64,000 nt of DNA from Novosphingobium panipatense (GCF_002149965.1 NZ_MSQB01000004.1:62001-126000); one strand, 5' to 3'. Positions 41,682 through 51,570 are shown, counted from the stretch's first letter. Program-made: numbers and translations. Notes: a model not told the origin generated them from the sequence alone.

Positions 41682-42515
41682 CTATTTGGCGATATCGCGG
41701 CGATTGGCAAGACTGGGTAATTGCGCCCGCACTTCAGCAATGCGAGCGAGGTCGATATCCACAAAACCCAGCCCCCCGGTATCGCCGCCTAGATCGAGCA
41801 GCACTTCGCCCCAGGGATCGACCGCAAGCGAATGGCCGTAGGTTTCGCGCCCGTCCTCATGATCGCCGACTTGCGCCGCACTCAGCACGAAAGCGCTCGC
41901 CTCGACCGCGCGGGCGCGCTGCATGAGATGCCAGTGCGCGCGGCCGGTCGGGACGGTAAACGCCGCAGGCACCGCGATCACATCGCATTTCTGCCGCCCC
42001 AGCGTCTCGAACAGTGCAGGGAACCGCACATCGTAGCAGATCGCCAGACCGAGACGGCCGAGCGGTGTCTCCACCGTGACGGCCCGGTCTCCCGGCGCAT
42101 AGGCATTCGATTCCCGCCAGGATTCGCCGGAGGCGAGATCGACGTCGAACATGTGGATCTTGTCGTAACGTGCGCGGATCTCGCCGTTGTCGTCGATCAC
42201 GAAAGCGCGGTTGGCATAGCGGGCATCGCCCCCTTCGCCGTCCGGGCGCACCGCCAGCGAGCCGATATGCATCCAGATCCCTTCGCGCGCCGCCGCCTCG
42301 CGCGCGGCGGCAAGGACGCGGTCCTCGGCTTCGATGACGATATTCTCGGCGGCCCGTTCCCGCTTGCGATCAAGCAGGCCGGACATCTCTGGCGTGAACA
42401 ACATGGCCGCACCCCCCGCGCCGGCCTCGCGCGCGGCGTTCACGATCGCGGCGGCATTGACCTCGGGCGAAATCCCCGACGTCATCTGGAACAGTGCGGC
42501 GCGGCTCATGGCCAT
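41682..42515 (-). CDS. carbon-nitrogen hydrolase (Nit1/deaminated glutathione amidase-like)
   Basis: The 277-residue nitrilase-superfamily amidase has the Glu-Lys-Cys triad: E43 in LFTPEMSG, K119 in RYDKIHMFD and C160 in LAICYDVRFP. The sequence is closest to the Nit1 branch, whose known job is to clear deaminated glutathione. This fits the glutaredoxin gene directly upstream (starts overlap by one base). An alternative ATG lies at 42509. Confidence 0.87.
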   Translation of the reverse strand: MAMSRAALFQMTSGISPEVNAAAIVNAAREAGAGGAAMLFTPEMSGLLDRKRERAAENIVIEAEDRVLAAAREAAAREGIWMHIGSLAVRPDGEGGDARYANRAFVIDDNGEIRARYDKIHMFDVDLASGESWRESNAYAPGDRAVTVETPLGRLGLAICYDVRFPALFETLGRQKCDVIAVPAAFTVPTGRAHWHLMQRARAVEASAFVLSAAQVGDHEDGRETYGHSLAVDPWGEVLLDLGGDTGGLGFVDIDLARIAEVRAQLPSLANRRDIAK

Positions 42516-42778
42516 CAGAGTCCGAGAACCGGATCGAGCTTGCCCGCACGGTTCAGGGCATTGATGTCGTCGAACCCGCCGTAAGGCGTTCCATCGACCA
42601 GCACCTGCGGAACGGTGCGCGCACCGGGAACGCGTTCGAGCATTTCCTCGCGCTTCGGGCCGCCCATCGTGATGTCGTATTCCTCATAGGATACGCCCTT
42701 ATCGTCCAGCAGCGACTTGGCCATGGTGCAGTAAGGGCAGCCCCACTTGGTGTAGATTTCCACTTTGGGCTGGCTCAT
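42515..42778 (-). CDS. grxC: glutaredoxin 3
   Basis: This 87-residue dithiol glutaredoxin has the active site C14-PY-C17 (WGCPYC) and the glutathione-binding segments RTVPQVLVDG and GGFDDI. It reduces protein disulfides with glutathione. It is the first gene of a three-gene minus-strand unit with the nitrilase and DUF1178. Confidence 0.94.
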   Translation of the reverse strand: MSQPKVEIYTKWGCPYCTMAKSLLDDKGVSYEEYDITMGGPKREEMLERVPGARTVPQVLVDGTPYGGFDDINALNRAGKLDPVLGL

Positions 42779-42807
42779 CGAACTCTTCCTTCTTCTTTTG
42801 GCGACAT

Positions 42808-42839
42808 CGAAACCCGATACCGAAACCCGATACCGAAAC
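42808..42839. repeat. 13-bp tandem repeat, about 2.5 copies
   Basis: CGAAACCCGATAC occurs at 42808-42820 and 42821-42833, followed by a partial CGAAAC. It lies in the spacer between grxC and hsp20, upstream of the heat-shock promoter. Confidence 0.75.
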
Positions 42840-42867
42840 GGGGCGCTCGCGGCGCTTCGGCGCAGGC

Positions 42868-42893
42868 CTTGAAACGCCGGGCGGCTATCATAT
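42868..42893 (+). promoter_or_regulatory. sigma-32 (RpoH) type heat-shock promoter
   Basis: CTTGAAA (42868-42874) is a perfect RpoH -35 core. TATCATAT (42886-42893) is a fair match to the -10 (consensus CCCCATNT) at an 11-nt distance. Transcription from about 42900 would give a 5' leader of about 100 nt, the size of known ROSE elements. Confidence 0.65.
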
Positions 42894-42899
42894 CTAGGT

Positions 42900-42997
42900 A
42901 TTCGAGTCATGGCCCGCCAAGGGCATGGCTCGGGAACGGGGCGCCGGAAATGCCGGGCCCCGATCGCACGAAGATTGCTCATTGGAGGATTTTTGTC
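42900..42997 (+). promoter_or_regulatory. ROSE-type RNA thermometer ahead of hsp20
   Basis: Close to the start codon the leader reads AGATTGCTCATTGGAGGA. The TTGCT next to an AGGA ribosome-binding site is the hallmark of ROSE elements of rhizobial small heat-shock genes, where UUGCU pairs with the Shine-Dalgarno region at low temperature. GC-rich self-complementary stretches (such as GGGGCGCC and GGGCCCC near 42940-42962) upstream could form the other stems. The left end is estimated from the promoter. Confidence 0.7.
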
Positions 42998-43468
42998 ATG
43001 AACCGTATCGATTTTTCGCCCTATCGCCGCACCATGGTCGGTTTCGACCGCCTGTTCGACATGATCGAGAACCAGGGCCGCGCAAACCCGGGCGACAAGT
43101 ACCCCCCCTTCAATATCGAACGCCGCGGCGCCGATGCCTATCGCATCACTCTGGCGGTCGCGGGCTTCAAGCCGGCCGACATCGATATCACCGCGCAGGC
43201 GAACCTGCTGGTGGTCAAGGGACACAAGCCCGAAGAACCCAGCGAAGGCGAAATGCTGCATGTCGGCATCGCCCAGCGCGGTTTCGAGCGCCGCTTCGAA
43301 CTTGCCGATTACGTCCGCGTCGATGCCGCCGACCTTGCCGACGGACTTCTGATCATCGACCTCGTGCGCGAAGTGCCTGAGGCGATGAAGCCCAAGAAGA
43401 TCACGATCGGCGGCAATACGCTGACCGTGGTGGAAGGCAGCGCCGGAGACGATTCGGCCGCGGCCTGA
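42998..43468 (+). CDS. small heat-shock protein, Hsp20/IbpA-like
   Basis: Hsp20 proteins hold unfolding proteins for refolding. The 156-residue product has the alpha-crystallin domain from about residue 33 to 130, with the class A feature YRITLAVAGFKPADIDIT and the closing segment LIIDLVREVPE. TTGGAGGA lies 8 nt before the ATG. Expression is probably doubly heat-controlled, by the sigma-32-like promoter and the ROSE leader. Confidence 0.92.
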   Translation: MNRIDFSPYRRTMVGFDRLFDMIENQGRANPGDKYPPFNIERRGADAYRITLAVAGFKPADIDITAQANLLVVKGHKPEEPSEGEMLHVGIAQRGFERRFELADYVRVDAADLADGLLIIDLVREVPEAMKPKKITIGGNTLTVVEGSAGDDSAAA

Positions 43469-43491
43469 CAGGCCTAATCACTAACATGATG

Positions 43492-43524
43492 GAGCGGTCC
43501 GGGAATGTCCGGACCGCTCTTTTT
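43492..43524 (+). terminator. Rho-independent terminator
   Basis: GAGCGGTCCGG (43492-43502) pairs perfectly with CCGGACCGCTC (43509-43519), then TTTTT. It ends hsp20. Confidence 0.9.
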
Positions 43525-43633
43525 GCTGGAATGTTGCGTGGCACGCGGCAAACGCGACCAAAAGAGAGATGGACTGGACGAGCCGGGCGTCTAAGCCGAA
43601 AGCTTTGCCAAGCAAGCGGGCCGCATTTCTCTC

Positions 43634-44569
43634 ATGTTATCCATCCTGTCGGTCGTCCTGCCGATCTTCGCATTGACCCTTGTCGGCTGGCTGTCTCGGC
43701 GCGCCGGGATCTTCGGTCCGCAATCGACGACGGAACTGAACCGCTTCGTCGTCTACCTCGCCCTGCCCGCACTGCTGCTCGACATCGTCGCCAAGGCCGA
43801 TGCCGCGCAGCTCTGGCAGCCCGGTTTCATCGCCGTCTTCGGTATTGGCACTTTCTTCTTCTTCGCCCTCACCGTGCTGATCAGCCGCATGGGCGGAGCG
43901 GAGATCGGAAATGCCGCGATCCATGGGCTGAACGGCGCCTATTCCAACACCGCTTTCCTCGGATTTCCCCTCCTGCTGGCAACGCTGGGCCCCGCCTCCC
44001 AGACGCTCACCCTGATCGCCACCATCAACACCGTGTGCCTGCTTTTCGCCGTTGCCATCGTGCTGATCGAATTCGGCAACCAGGCCGGCGCCAGCCCTTT
44101 GACCATCCTCTTGCGGGTCTCCCAGGCGTTGCTGCGCAATCCGCTGGTCCTTGCGCCGCTGCTCGGCGCAATGGTGATGTTCAGCGGCGTGGGCGTCGCG
44201 GAGCCTCTCGACGCCTTTCTGAAGCTGCTGGGATCCGCCGCCAGCCCCTGCGCGCTCGTATGCCTCGGCATGTTCCTCGCCGAACCTCGCGAAGCGGAAA
44301 GCGGCGGTGCGGGAAAGACCGCCCTGCTCGTGGCCCTGAAGCTCTTCGCCTATCCCGCGCTGACATTCGCGCTGGCGTACTGGGTCTTCCCGCTGGCCAA
44401 ACCGCTGCGCAACGCGGCAGTCCTGCTCGCCGCGCTGCCGACTGGAACAGGCCCCTTCATGCTCGCGGAATTCCATCGGCGCGAAGGCGCTCTTACTGCC
44501 AAGGTGATCCTGATCTCGACGATACTTTCCGTCGGAACGATCACGCTCCTCCTCACCGCGATCGGCTGA
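43634..44569 (+). CDS. AEC family transporter (auxin efflux carrier-like)
   Basis: The 311-residue membrane protein has about ten hydrophobic segments in two similar halves. The N-terminal LNRFVVYLALPALLL and the central NGAYSNTAFLGFPL segments are typical of the AEC family, whose bacterial members move small organic anions such as malonate or malate. The substrate here is unknown. It is flanked by strong terminators, so it is transcribed alone. Confidence 0.85.
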   Translation: MLSILSVVLPIFALTLVGWLSRRAGIFGPQSTTELNRFVVYLALPALLLDIVAKADAAQLWQPGFIAVFGIGTFFFFALTVLISRMGGAEIGNAAIHGLNGAYSNTAFLGFPLLLATLGPASQTLTLIATINTVCLLFAVAIVLIEFGNQAGASPLTILLRVSQALLRNPLVLAPLLGAMVMFSGVGVAEPLDAFLKLLGSAASPCALVCLGMFLAEPREAESGGAGKTALLVALKLFAYPALTFALAYWVFPLAKPLRNAAVLLAALPTGTGPFMLAEFHRREGALTAKVILISTILSVGTITLLLTAIG

Positions 44570-44577
44570 TCGAGACG

Positions 44578-44616
44578 AAAAAGGGGGCGGAACCTTCCCG
44601 GTTCCGCCCCCTTTTT
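44578..44616. terminator. bidirectional Rho-independent terminator
   Basis: A 17-bp perfect stem (44578-44594 with 44600-44616), starting in AAAAA and ending in TTTTT, separates the convergent AEC and pyrG genes and can act on both. Confidence 0.92.
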
Positions 44617-44640
44617 CCTGTTTCTGCGAACCGGCCTGGA

Positions 44641-46269
44641 TCAGACCAGTCGGGCCTGCCGGAGTGCTGCGGCAACGAACCCTGCGAAGAGCGGATGCGG
44701 CTCGAAGGGGCGCGACTTGTATTCCGGGTGGAACTGCACGCCGACGAAGAACGGATGATCCGGCCGCTCGACGATTTCGGGCAGCAGTCCGTCCGGCGAC
44801 ATGCCGGAGAAGATCAGACCATTGCCTTCCAGCGTCTCGCGGTAGGAAGCGTTCACTTCATAGCGGTGACGGTGACGCTCGGAAATCTCGGTGCTGCCGT
44901 AGATCGAAGCGACATGGCTGTTGGGCGAGAGTTCGGCCTTGTAGGCGCCAAGGCGCATCGTGCCGCCCAGATCGCCGCCTTCGGCACGCTTTTCGAGACC
45001 GTCCTTGCCCATCCACTCGGTGATGATGCCGACGACCGGTTCCTCGGTCGGACCGAATTCCGTGGAGTTCGCCTTCTCGACACCGGCCGAGCGGGCGCCC
45101 TCGATGCAGGCCATCTGCATGCCGAGGCAGATGCCGAAGAACGGCACTTCGCGCTCGCGGGCGAAGCGCACCGAGGCGATCTTGCCTTCCGTGCCGCGCT
45201 CGCCGAAGCCGCCGGGCACCAGAATGCCGTGCATCGGCTCAAGGGCTGCGGCGATTTCCGAATCTTCCTTTTCGAAGATCTCGGCATCGATCCACTTGAC
45301 GTTGACCTTGACGCGATTGGCCATGCCGCCGTGAACGAGTGCTTCGTTCAGCGACTTGTAGGCATCCTGCAGGCCGACATACTTGCCGACGACGCCGATG
45401 GTCACTTCGCCTTCGGGGTGCTCGAAACGGTCGGTAATGTCGTTCCAGCGCGAAAGGTCGGGCGCGTGCGATTCCATGCCGAAGTGGTGGAGCACTTCCG
45501 CATCGAGACCTTCCTGGTGATACTGGAGCGGCACCGCATAGATATTCGGCGCGTCGAGCGCAGGGATCACGGCCTGCGGACGGACGTTGCAGAACAGCGC
45601 GATCTTGCGGCGCTCGCTCTCGGGAAGCTCACGATCGCAGCGACACAGCAGGATGTCGGGCTGGATGCCGAGGCCGGTCAGCTCGCGCACCGAGTGCTGG
45701 GTCGGCTTGGTCTTCAGCTCGCCGGCCGCCGCAATGTAGGGCACCAGCGTGACGTGGACGAAGCAGGTCTGCTCGCGGCCGAGCTCGTTGCGCATCTGGC
45801 GCAGGGCCTCGACGAAGGGCAGGCCTTCGATATCGCCCACCGTGCCGCCGATCTCGCAGAGCACGAAGTCGAGGTCGTCGGTCTCCGTCAGCGCGAAGTC
45901 CTTGATCGCGTCGGTGACATGCGGGATCACCTGGACCGTGGCGCCGAGGTAATCGCCGCGGCGTTCCTTGGCGATGATGTCCTGGTAGATCCGGCCCGAC
46001 GTGATGTTGTCCGCCTGACGGGCCGAGACGCCGGTGTAGCGCTCGTAGTGGCCGAGATCGAGGTCGGTCTCGGCACCGTCGTCGGTCACATAGACCTCGC
46101 CGTGCTGATAGGGGCTCATCGTCCCCGGATCGACGTTCAGATAGGGATCGAACTTGCGGATGCGCACGCGATAGCCGCGTGCCTGCAGGAGAGCCGCGAG
46201 GCTCGCCGCCATGAGACCTTTGCCGAGCGAGGAAACCACGCCGCCGGTGATAAAAATATGCCGCGCCAT
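44641..46269 (-). CDS. pyrG: CTP synthase
   Basis: PyrG aminates UTP to CTP with glutamine as nitrogen donor. The N-terminal amidoligase domain begins [19 protein letters not shown] with its ATP loop. The C-terminal glutaminase domain has the cysteine nucleophile in [10 protein letters not shown] and the His/Glu pair in [11 protein letters not shown]. The length of 542 residues is standard. It is the last gene of the tpiA-secG-pyrG row on the minus strand. Confidence 0.97.
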   Translation of the reverse strand: MARHIFITGGVVSSLGKGLMAASLAALLQARGYRVRIRKFDPYLNVDPGTMSPYQHGEVYVTDDGAETDLDLGHYERYTGVSARQADNITSGRIYQDIIAKERRGDYLGATVQVIPHVTDAIKDFALTETDDLDFVLCEIGGTVGDIEGLPFVEALRQMRNELGREQTCFVHVTLVPYIAAAGELKTKPTQHSVRELTGLGIQPDILLCRCDRELPESERRKIALFCNVRPQAVIPALDAPNIYAVPLQYHQEGLDAEVLHHFGMESHAPDLSRWNDITDRFEHPEGEVTIGVVGKYVGLQDAYKSLNEALVHGGMANRVKVNVKWIDAEIFEKEDSEIAAALEPMHGILVPGGFGERGTEGKIASVRFAREREVPFFGICLGMQMACIEGARSAGVEKANSTEFGPTEEPVVGIITEWMGKDGLEKRAEGGDLGGTMRLGAYKAELSPNSHVASIYGSTEISERHRHRYEVNASYRETLEGNGLIFSGMSPDGLLPEIVERPDHPFFVGVQFHPEYKSRPFEPHPLFAGFVAAALRQARLV

Positions 46270-46345
46270 GGGAGTCGGCCCTTAAATTGCATGGGGGCAC
46301 GAGCGCAAGAGCGCTGTGCCTCAATCCACAGTTCAAAACGAATGA

Positions 46346-46374
46346 AATGCCGCCTGCCAGAGCCAGACGGCATT
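46346..46374 (-). terminator. terminator-like stem after secG
   Basis: AATGCCGCCTG (46346-46356) pairs with CAGACGGCATT (46364-46374) with one mismatch. It lies between secG and pyrG and may lower read-through. T-runs are weak. Confidence 0.5.
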
Positions 46375-46418
46375 CCTGTTACGATGATACGCCGGGCGAA
46401 GCCCTGCCGAATGCCAAG

Positions 46419-46829
46419 TTACTGGCCGGCAGCACCCGAAAGCGGATCGTTGGCCGGTGCGTTTCCGGCCGGAGCCGAGGTAGCGCCATCCGCCGGAGCA
46501 GCGGCCGGTGCGGCCGCGCCGGCGAGCGGATCGGCCGGCTGCGCGGGCGCGGCCGGAGCCGTCTCGCGCTGAAGGGACGTGTCGATATCGCGGCCGGTGG
46601 TCGTATTGACCGCCAGCGCCGCAAGCACGATCGAAAGGATCACGAAGACTGCCGCAAGAACGCCGGTGGCACGGGTCATGAAATTGGCCGCACCGCGCGC
46701 CGACATCAGGCCCGAAGGGCTGCCGCCGCCCACGCCGAGACCGCCGCCTTCCGACTTCTGCATCAGAATGACGACGACGAGCAGGAGCGCGACGATCGCC
46801 TGGACAACGGTCAGGAAGGTGAACAGCAT
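46419..46829 (-). CDS. secG: preprotein translocase subunit SecG
   Basis: SecG is the small accessory subunit of the SecYEG channel. The first membrane segment (LFTFLTVVQAIVALLLVVVIL) is followed by the conserved QKSEGGGLG loop and a second segment. The C-terminal 55 residues are Ala/Pro-rich and probably disordered, a frequent alphaproteobacterial extension. The total of 136 residues exceeds the 110 of E. coli SecG for that reason. Confidence 0.93.
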   Translation of the reverse strand: MLFTFLTVVQAIVALLLVVVILMQKSEGGGLGVGGGSPSGLMSARGAANFMTRATGVLAAVFVILSIVLAALAVNTTTGRDIDTSLQRETAPAAPAQPADPLAGAAAPAAAPADGATSAPAGNAPANDPLSGAAGQ

Positions 46830-46963
46830 CTTGCGTTTTTCTCAGTCTTCTCGGGGGCCGAAAGCCCGCATCTCAAGCGGCGCAGATAGGCGCTCCCCGC
46901 CTTCCGCGCAAGTCATCAGCCGAACACCGGGCAAATACCCCTGTTCCGGCGAAAATCCCCGGC

Positions 46964-47722
46964 TCAGTCGTTGCCCAGCGAAGCTGCGGCACCGACGATG
47001 GCCAGGAAGCTCTCGGCGCTCAGGCTCGCGCCGCCGACCAGCGCTCCGCCCACGTCAGGCACGGAAAGCAGTTCGCCGGCATTGTCGGCCTTTACCGAGC
47101 CGCCGTAGAGAATGCGCACGTCCGCGCCGCCCTCGCCGTAGATGGCGACGAGCTTCGCGCGGATCGCCGCATGCATGGCCGCGACGTCCTCGATCGAGGG
47201 AACGCGGCCGGTGCCGATCGCCCAGACCGGCTCGTAAGCCACGGAAAGCTTCTCCGGCGCGCCATCGACAGCCGGGCAGGATCCCTCGATCTGCGCGGCG
47301 ACCACGGATTCGGCATCGCCTGCATCGCGCTGCGCCTCGGTTTCGCCGACGCAGAGAATCACCGCGAGGCCCGCCGACAGCGCTGCCTCGCCCTTGGCCT
47401 TCACGTCCGCATCGCTCTCTCCATGGAGCGTGCGGCGCTCGGAATGGCCGACGATGGTGAAGTCCGCACCGGCATCCTTGAGCATCGGGGCGGAGATGTC
47501 GCCGGTGAAGGCGCCGCTTTCCTCCGCGCGGCAATCCTGCCCGCCGACGCCGATCAGTTCGACCGCATCGCGAAGGCGGTAGAGCAATGTCGCCGGGGGT
47601 GCGACCGCCACCTGCACCTTTGGGAAGCGTGCGGCAGCCCGGTCGATCGCGCGCGCCTCGTTGAGCATCGCACGCGTGCCGTTCATTTTCCAGTTACCGA
47701 CGATGTAAGGCAGACCAGCCAT
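46964..47722 (-). CDS. tpiA: triosephosphate isomerase
   Basis: TpiA interconverts dihydroxyacetone phosphate and glyceraldehyde 3-phosphate. Catalytic residues are seen as K12 in VGNWKMNG, the histidine in IVGHSERR and the glutamate in AYEPVWAIGTGR. The ATG at 47722 (MAGLPYIVG) gives 252 residues, with AAGG about 13 nt upstream. The frame is open to 47875, but the extra part is not TPI. Confidence 0.96.
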   Translation of the reverse strand: MAGLPYIVGNWKMNGTRAMLNEARAIDRAAARFPKVQVAVAPPATLLYRLRDAVELIGVGGQDCRAEESGAFTGDISAPMLKDAGADFTIVGHSERRTLHGESDADVKAKGEAALSAGLAVILCVGETEAQRDAGDAESVVAAQIEGSCPAVDGAPEKLSVAYEPVWAIGTGRVPSIEDVAAMHAAIRAKLVAIYGEGGADVRILYGGSVKADNAGELLSVPDVGGALVGGASLSAESFLAIVGAAASLGND

Positions 47723-48037
47723 GTTCTTGAGAAACCTTGATTTCAGGGCGCATCGGCGCTTCGGAAACCCGCAAGGGAGCGGGAATCGCGCGCCGCGCTG
47801 TCGGGGCGCTGCTAGGGCAATGAGCCCCATCTTGTCAAAATCCGTGCTTTCCCGGTTCGCCCCGGCTCGGGCCAACTCCAGTGATCGACACCGTCCAATC
47901 GACGAGTCGCGGCGCGGTTATCGAACGTCGCCATTGCAGGATCACACAAGCCACCCTAAAGCCTGCCGGATTTCGTGCGACGGCAAGGCCATCGCTGCGA
48001 CCTGAACCCAGAATTTCCACGCTGATCGGCACGGTAC
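47723..48037. other. divergent promoter region tpiA/ppiD
   Basis: These 315 bases separate the divergent tpiA and ppiD genes and must hold both promoters. I see no gene, repeat or known operator in them. Confidence 0.4.
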
Positions 48038-50008
48038 ATGCTTTCATTCTTCCGCAACGTCCTGAAGTCCAAGATCGGCGCCGGCATTGCCCTGGCGGTG
48101 CTGGTGCTCATCACTCTGGCTTTCGTGGGCGGCGACCTTACGGGCCTTAGCGATTCCACCGGAATCACCAACGGCTCGTCCGTCGCCACCGTGGGCAAGG
48201 ACGATATCCAGGAGAACGAACTCGGCCTCGCCGCCAAGTCCGCGCTGACCCGCGTCCAGGCCGAAGACCCGACGATGACCATGAAAATGCTCATCGCCCA
48301 GGGCGGCCTCGAGCAAGTGCTGGACGAACTGATCGATCGCACCGCCACGGCATTCTTCGGCAAGAAGATCGGCGTCGTCGCCGGCGATCGCCTGATCGAC
48401 AGCGAGATCGCGCGCATTCCCGCCTTCCAGGGCGTGGACGGCAAGTTCGACCAGACCACCTACCGCCAGCTCCTGGCGCAGCAGGGCCTTTCCGAGAAGT
48501 CGCTCCGCGACGACATCGCGCAGGGCCTGATCGCGCAGCAACTCATGCTGCCCGCGCAGTTCGGCACCACGATGTCGAGCTTTGCCGCAAAGCGCTACGC
48601 CGCGCTGCTTGACGAAAACCGTTCCGGTTCGGTCGTCGCCCTGCCTTCGCAGGTCTTCTTCCCGGCCAACGCGCCGTCGGACGCCGAACTCCAGGCGTTC
48701 TACAAGGCCCATACCAACGCCTTCATCCGCCCCGAGCGCCGCGTGATCCGTTACGCCGCCTTCGGCGAAAGCGCGGTCAAAGATGTCGCCGCGCCCGGCG
48801 ATGCCGACATCGCCAAGCGCTATCAGGCAGACAAGGCCCTTTACGCCGCGCAGGACAACCGCAAGATCACGCAGCTGATCGTGCCCACCGAAGCCGCGGC
48901 CAAGGCCGTTGCTGCGGAAGTCGCCGGCGGCAAGACCCTTGAAGTGGTGGCCAAGGAAAAGGGCCTTTCGACCGCGAATCTCGAATTCTTCAGCAAGGAA
49001 CAGCTCTCCGGCCAGTTCTCGCCCGCCGTCGCCGATGCCGTTTTCGCGGCCCCCGTCGGCAAGCTTGCCGCGCCGCAGAAGAGCGCGCTGGGCTGGCACC
49101 TGATCCGCGTCGAGGAAGAGCAGAAGAAGCCGGAACGCACCCTCGCGGCCGTGAAGGACGAGATCGTCGCCAAGCTGACCGAGGAAAAGAAGCGCGCCGC
49201 CTTCACCGATCTCCTCGCCAAGATCGAGGACGAGTTCGGCAACGGCGCCAGCCTCGTCGAAGTCGCCAAGTCGCTGGGCGCTACCGTGGAAACCACCGCG
49301 CCGATCACCGCGAACGGCCAGGTTTACGGCAAGCCCGGCGAAACCGCGCCTGCGCTGCTCCAGCCCGTGCTGAAGACCGCCTTCGGCATGGATCAGGAAA
49401 AGCCGCAGAGTGCGCAGGTCGGCAAGGAAGGCAACCAGGTTTCGCCGGAAGCCAGCTTCATCGTCTACGACGTCACCCAGATCACGCCCTCCGCGCCCGC
49501 GCCGTTCAAGGAAATCGTGAACGACGTGAAGTCGGCCTGGCAGCTCGACAAGGGCGCAGCCGCCGCAAAAGCCGCCGCGATCCAGATCCAGGCCCAGATC
49601 CGTCAGGGCAAGAGCCTGGAGCAGGCCGTCGCCGCCCTCGGCAAGACGCTGCCGCCCGCCGAGCAGGTCTCGATGTCGCGCGCCACGCTCACCGCGGCGC
49701 TGCGCTCGGGCCGCCAGGTGCCGCCGCCGGTCTCGCTGATGTTCCACATGGCCAAGGGCACCGTGAAGGTTCAGGCGGCCGGACAGGATCGCGGCTGGTT
49801 CGTGGTCGTCCTGAAGGATGTCGTGCCCGGCAAGGTGGAATCGGCCCAGCTCGTCGAAGGCACCCAGCGTGAACTCGGCGGCCAGCTCGGCCAAGCCTAT
49901 ACCGACGCGCTGAGCAAGGCCATCCGCAAGGAAGTGGGCGTCACCAAGCACGACAAGGCCATCGCCGCCGTGCGCGACCAACTCGCCGGCGCCGGTAGCG
50001 CCGAGTAA
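48038..50008 (+). CDS. ppiD: periplasmic folding factor PpiD (SurA-N/parvulin)
   Basis: PpiD is an inner-membrane-anchored chaperone and peptidyl-prolyl isomerase-like protein near the Sec exit. One membrane segment (residues 12-33) is followed by the SurA-type N-terminal chaperone helices and a parvulin-like region (about 265-375, around SALGWHLIRVEE). The length of 656 residues is normal for alphaproteobacteria. Its stop codon lies in a 14-bp tandem duplication just before trpE. The first gene of the trp row follows at 18 nt. Confidence 0.92.
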   Translation: MLSFFRNVLKSKIGAGIALAVLVLITLAFVGGDLTGLSDSTGITNGSSVATVGKDDIQENELGLAAKSALTRVQAEDPTMTMKMLIAQGGLEQVLDELIDRTATAFFGKKIGVVAGDRLIDSEIARIPAFQGVDGKFDQTTYRQLLAQQGLSEKSLRDDIAQGLIAQQLMLPAQFGTTMSSFAAKRYAALLDENRSGSVVALPSQVFFPANAPSDAELQAFYKAHTNAFIRPERRVIRYAAFGESAVKDVAAPGDADIAKRYQADKALYAAQDNRKITQLIVPTEAAAKAVAAEVAGGKTLEVVAKEKGLSTANLEFFSKEQLSGQFSPAVADAVFAAPVGKLAAPQKSALGWHLIRVEEEQKKPERTLAAVKDEIVAKLTEEKKRAAFTDLLAKIEDEFGNGASLVEVAKSLGATVETTAPITANGQVYGKPGETAPALLQPVLKTAFGMDQEKPQSAQVGKEGNQVSPEASFIVYDVTQITPSAPAPFKEIVNDVKSAWQLDKGAAAAKAAAIQIQAQIRQGKSLEQAVAALGKTLPPAEQVSMSRATLTAALRSGRQVPPPVSLMFHMAKGTVKVQAAGQDRGWFVVVLKDVVPGKVESAQLVEGTQRELGGQLGQAYTDALSKAIRKEVGVTKHDKAIAAVRDQLAGAGSAE

Positions 50009-50027
50009 GCAGTGCCGAGTAAGCAAT
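50000..50027. repeat. 14-bp tandem duplication spanning the ppiD stop
   Basis: GCCGAGTAAGCAGT (50000-50013) is followed by GCCGAGTAAGCAAT (50014-50027). The second copy overlaps the trpE start codon. It looks like a slippage duplication that sets the ppiD-trpE spacing. Confidence 0.8.
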
Positions 50028-51570
50028 GAAGATGAAGACCGGGGTTATGGAACGCGAATCGGATCGCCTTGCGGCATTGGCTCAGCTCTCTCAGGGCAAG
50101 CCGGCCCTGCTCTGGCGAAAGCTCGTCGCGGATACCGAAACCCCGGTTGCCGTCGCGCTCAAGCTCTTCGAGGAAGGGCGCGGCGACTTTCTGCTGGAAT
50201 CGGTCGAAGGCGGCGAAACCCGCGGACGCTACAGCCTGATCGGCCTCGACCCGGACCTGGTGTTCCGTGCCGAAGGCAATACCTGCGAGATCAACCGGAA
50301 CTGGCAGGAAGACCGTCAGGCCTTCTCGCCGCTGCCGGGCGCTACCCTGGCGGAACTGCGCGCCCTTGTGGAAAGCTGCCGTTTCGACGTTCCGCCGCAG
50401 CTTCCGCCTGCGCTTGCCTGCCTTGTCGGCTATTTCGGCTACGAGACCATCGGCCTTGTCGAAAAGCTCCCGCGCGCGCCGCAGAGCACCCTCGCCCTGC
50501 CCGACATGCTGTTCGTGCGGCCTTCGCTGATCCTCGTGTTCGACCGTCTCAGCGACGAACTGTTCTGCGTCGCGCCGCTCTGGCCGGAAGCCGGGCCGAA
50601 CGCGAATACGCCGGAGCGCCTGGTCGATGCAGGCAGCGAGCGAATCGACGAAGCCCTGCGCAAGCTGGCCGCTCCGGCACCGGCCTGCGCGCCCATGGGC
50701 GAGCTTGCCGAACCGGTCCAGACGCCGGTCATGGCCGCTGCCGATTACGAATCCATGGTCCTGCGCGCCAAGGACTACATCGAGGCCGGGGACATCTTCC
50801 AGGTCGTGCTGGCCCAGCGCTTCACCTGCGAATTTCCGCTGCCGCCGCTGGCGCTCTATCGCTCACTCCGGCGCGTCAATCCTTCGCCGTTCCTCTACTT
50901 CCTCGACATGCCCGGCTTTGCGCTGATCGGTTCGAGCCCGGAAATCCTGGTCCGCGTCCGCGACGGCGAAGTCACGATCCGCCCAATTGCGGGCACCCGC
51001 CCGCGCGGGAAGACGGCATCGGAAGACAAGGCCAACGAAGTAAGCCTGCTCGCCGATCCGAAGGAACGGGCCGAGCATCTCATGCTGCTCGATCTCGGGC
51101 GCAACGACGTAGGCCGCGTCGCGGCGGCAGGCACGGTCGAAGTGACCGACAGCTACACGATCGAGCGCTACAGCCACGTCATGCACATCGTCTCGAACGT
51201 GGTCGGACGACTGGATAGCGGAAAGCATGACGCGATCGATGCGGTCTTCGCCGGGTTCCCGGCCGGAACCGTTTCCGGCGCCCCCAAAGTCCGCGCCTGC
51301 GAGATCATCGCCGAACTCGAACCGGAAACCCGCGGCGCCTATGCGGGCGGGGTCGGCTATTTCGCCCCGGACGGCTCGGTCGATTCCTGCATCGTCCTGC
51401 GTACCGGCGTGCTCAAGGACGGGGTTCTCCATGTCCAGGCAGGTGCGGGTATCGTGGCGGACAGCATCCCCGCCTATGAACAGCGCGAGTGCGAGGCCAA
51501 GTCCGGCGCGCTCTTCGCCGCCGCCCGCGAAGCCGTGCGCGTCGCGGGGGAGCCGGGTTTCGGGCAGTGA
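50026..51570 (+). CDS. trpE: anthranilate synthase component I
   Basis: TrpE converts chorismate to anthranilate using ammonia from TrpG. The 514-residue protein has the N-terminal tryptophan-sensing region ([18 protein letters not shown]). The chorismate-binding domain has [15 protein letters not shown] (here [12 protein letters not shown]), [10 protein letters not shown] and [13 protein letters not shown]. No leader peptide or attenuator precedes it. Starts at 50032 and 50047 are possible alternatives. The stop overlaps the next gene as GTGA. Confidence 0.95.
   Translation: MKMKTGVMERESDRLAALAQLSQGKPALLWRKLVADTETPVAVALKLFEEGRGDFLLESVEGGETRGRYSLIGLDPDLVFRAEGNTCEINRNWQEDRQAFSPLPGATLAELRALVESCRFDVPPQLPPALACLVGYFGYETIGLVEKLPRAPQSTLALPDMLFVRPSLILVFDRLSDELFCVAPLWPEAGPNANTPERLVDAGSERIDEALRKLAAPAPACAPMGELAEPVQTPVMAAADYESMVLRAKDYIEAGDIFQVVLAQRFTCEFPLPPLALYRSLRRVNPSPFLYFLDMPGFALIGSSPEILVRVRDGEVTIRPIAGTRPRGKTASEDKANEVSLLADPKERAEHLMLLDLGRNDVGRVAAAGTVEVTDSYTIERYSHVMHIVSNVVGRLDSGKHDAIDAVFAGFPAGTVSGAPKVRACEIIAELEPETRGAYAGGVGYFAPDGSVDSCIVLRTGVLKDGVLHVQAGAGIVADSIPAYEQRECEAKSGALFAAAREAVRVAGEPGFGQ

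Noticed and set aside
48044..50026. A 660-codon open frame opposite ppiD
   Set aside because: It is an antisense shadow of ppiD with low-complexity Arg/Gly/Asp composition and no ribosome-binding site.
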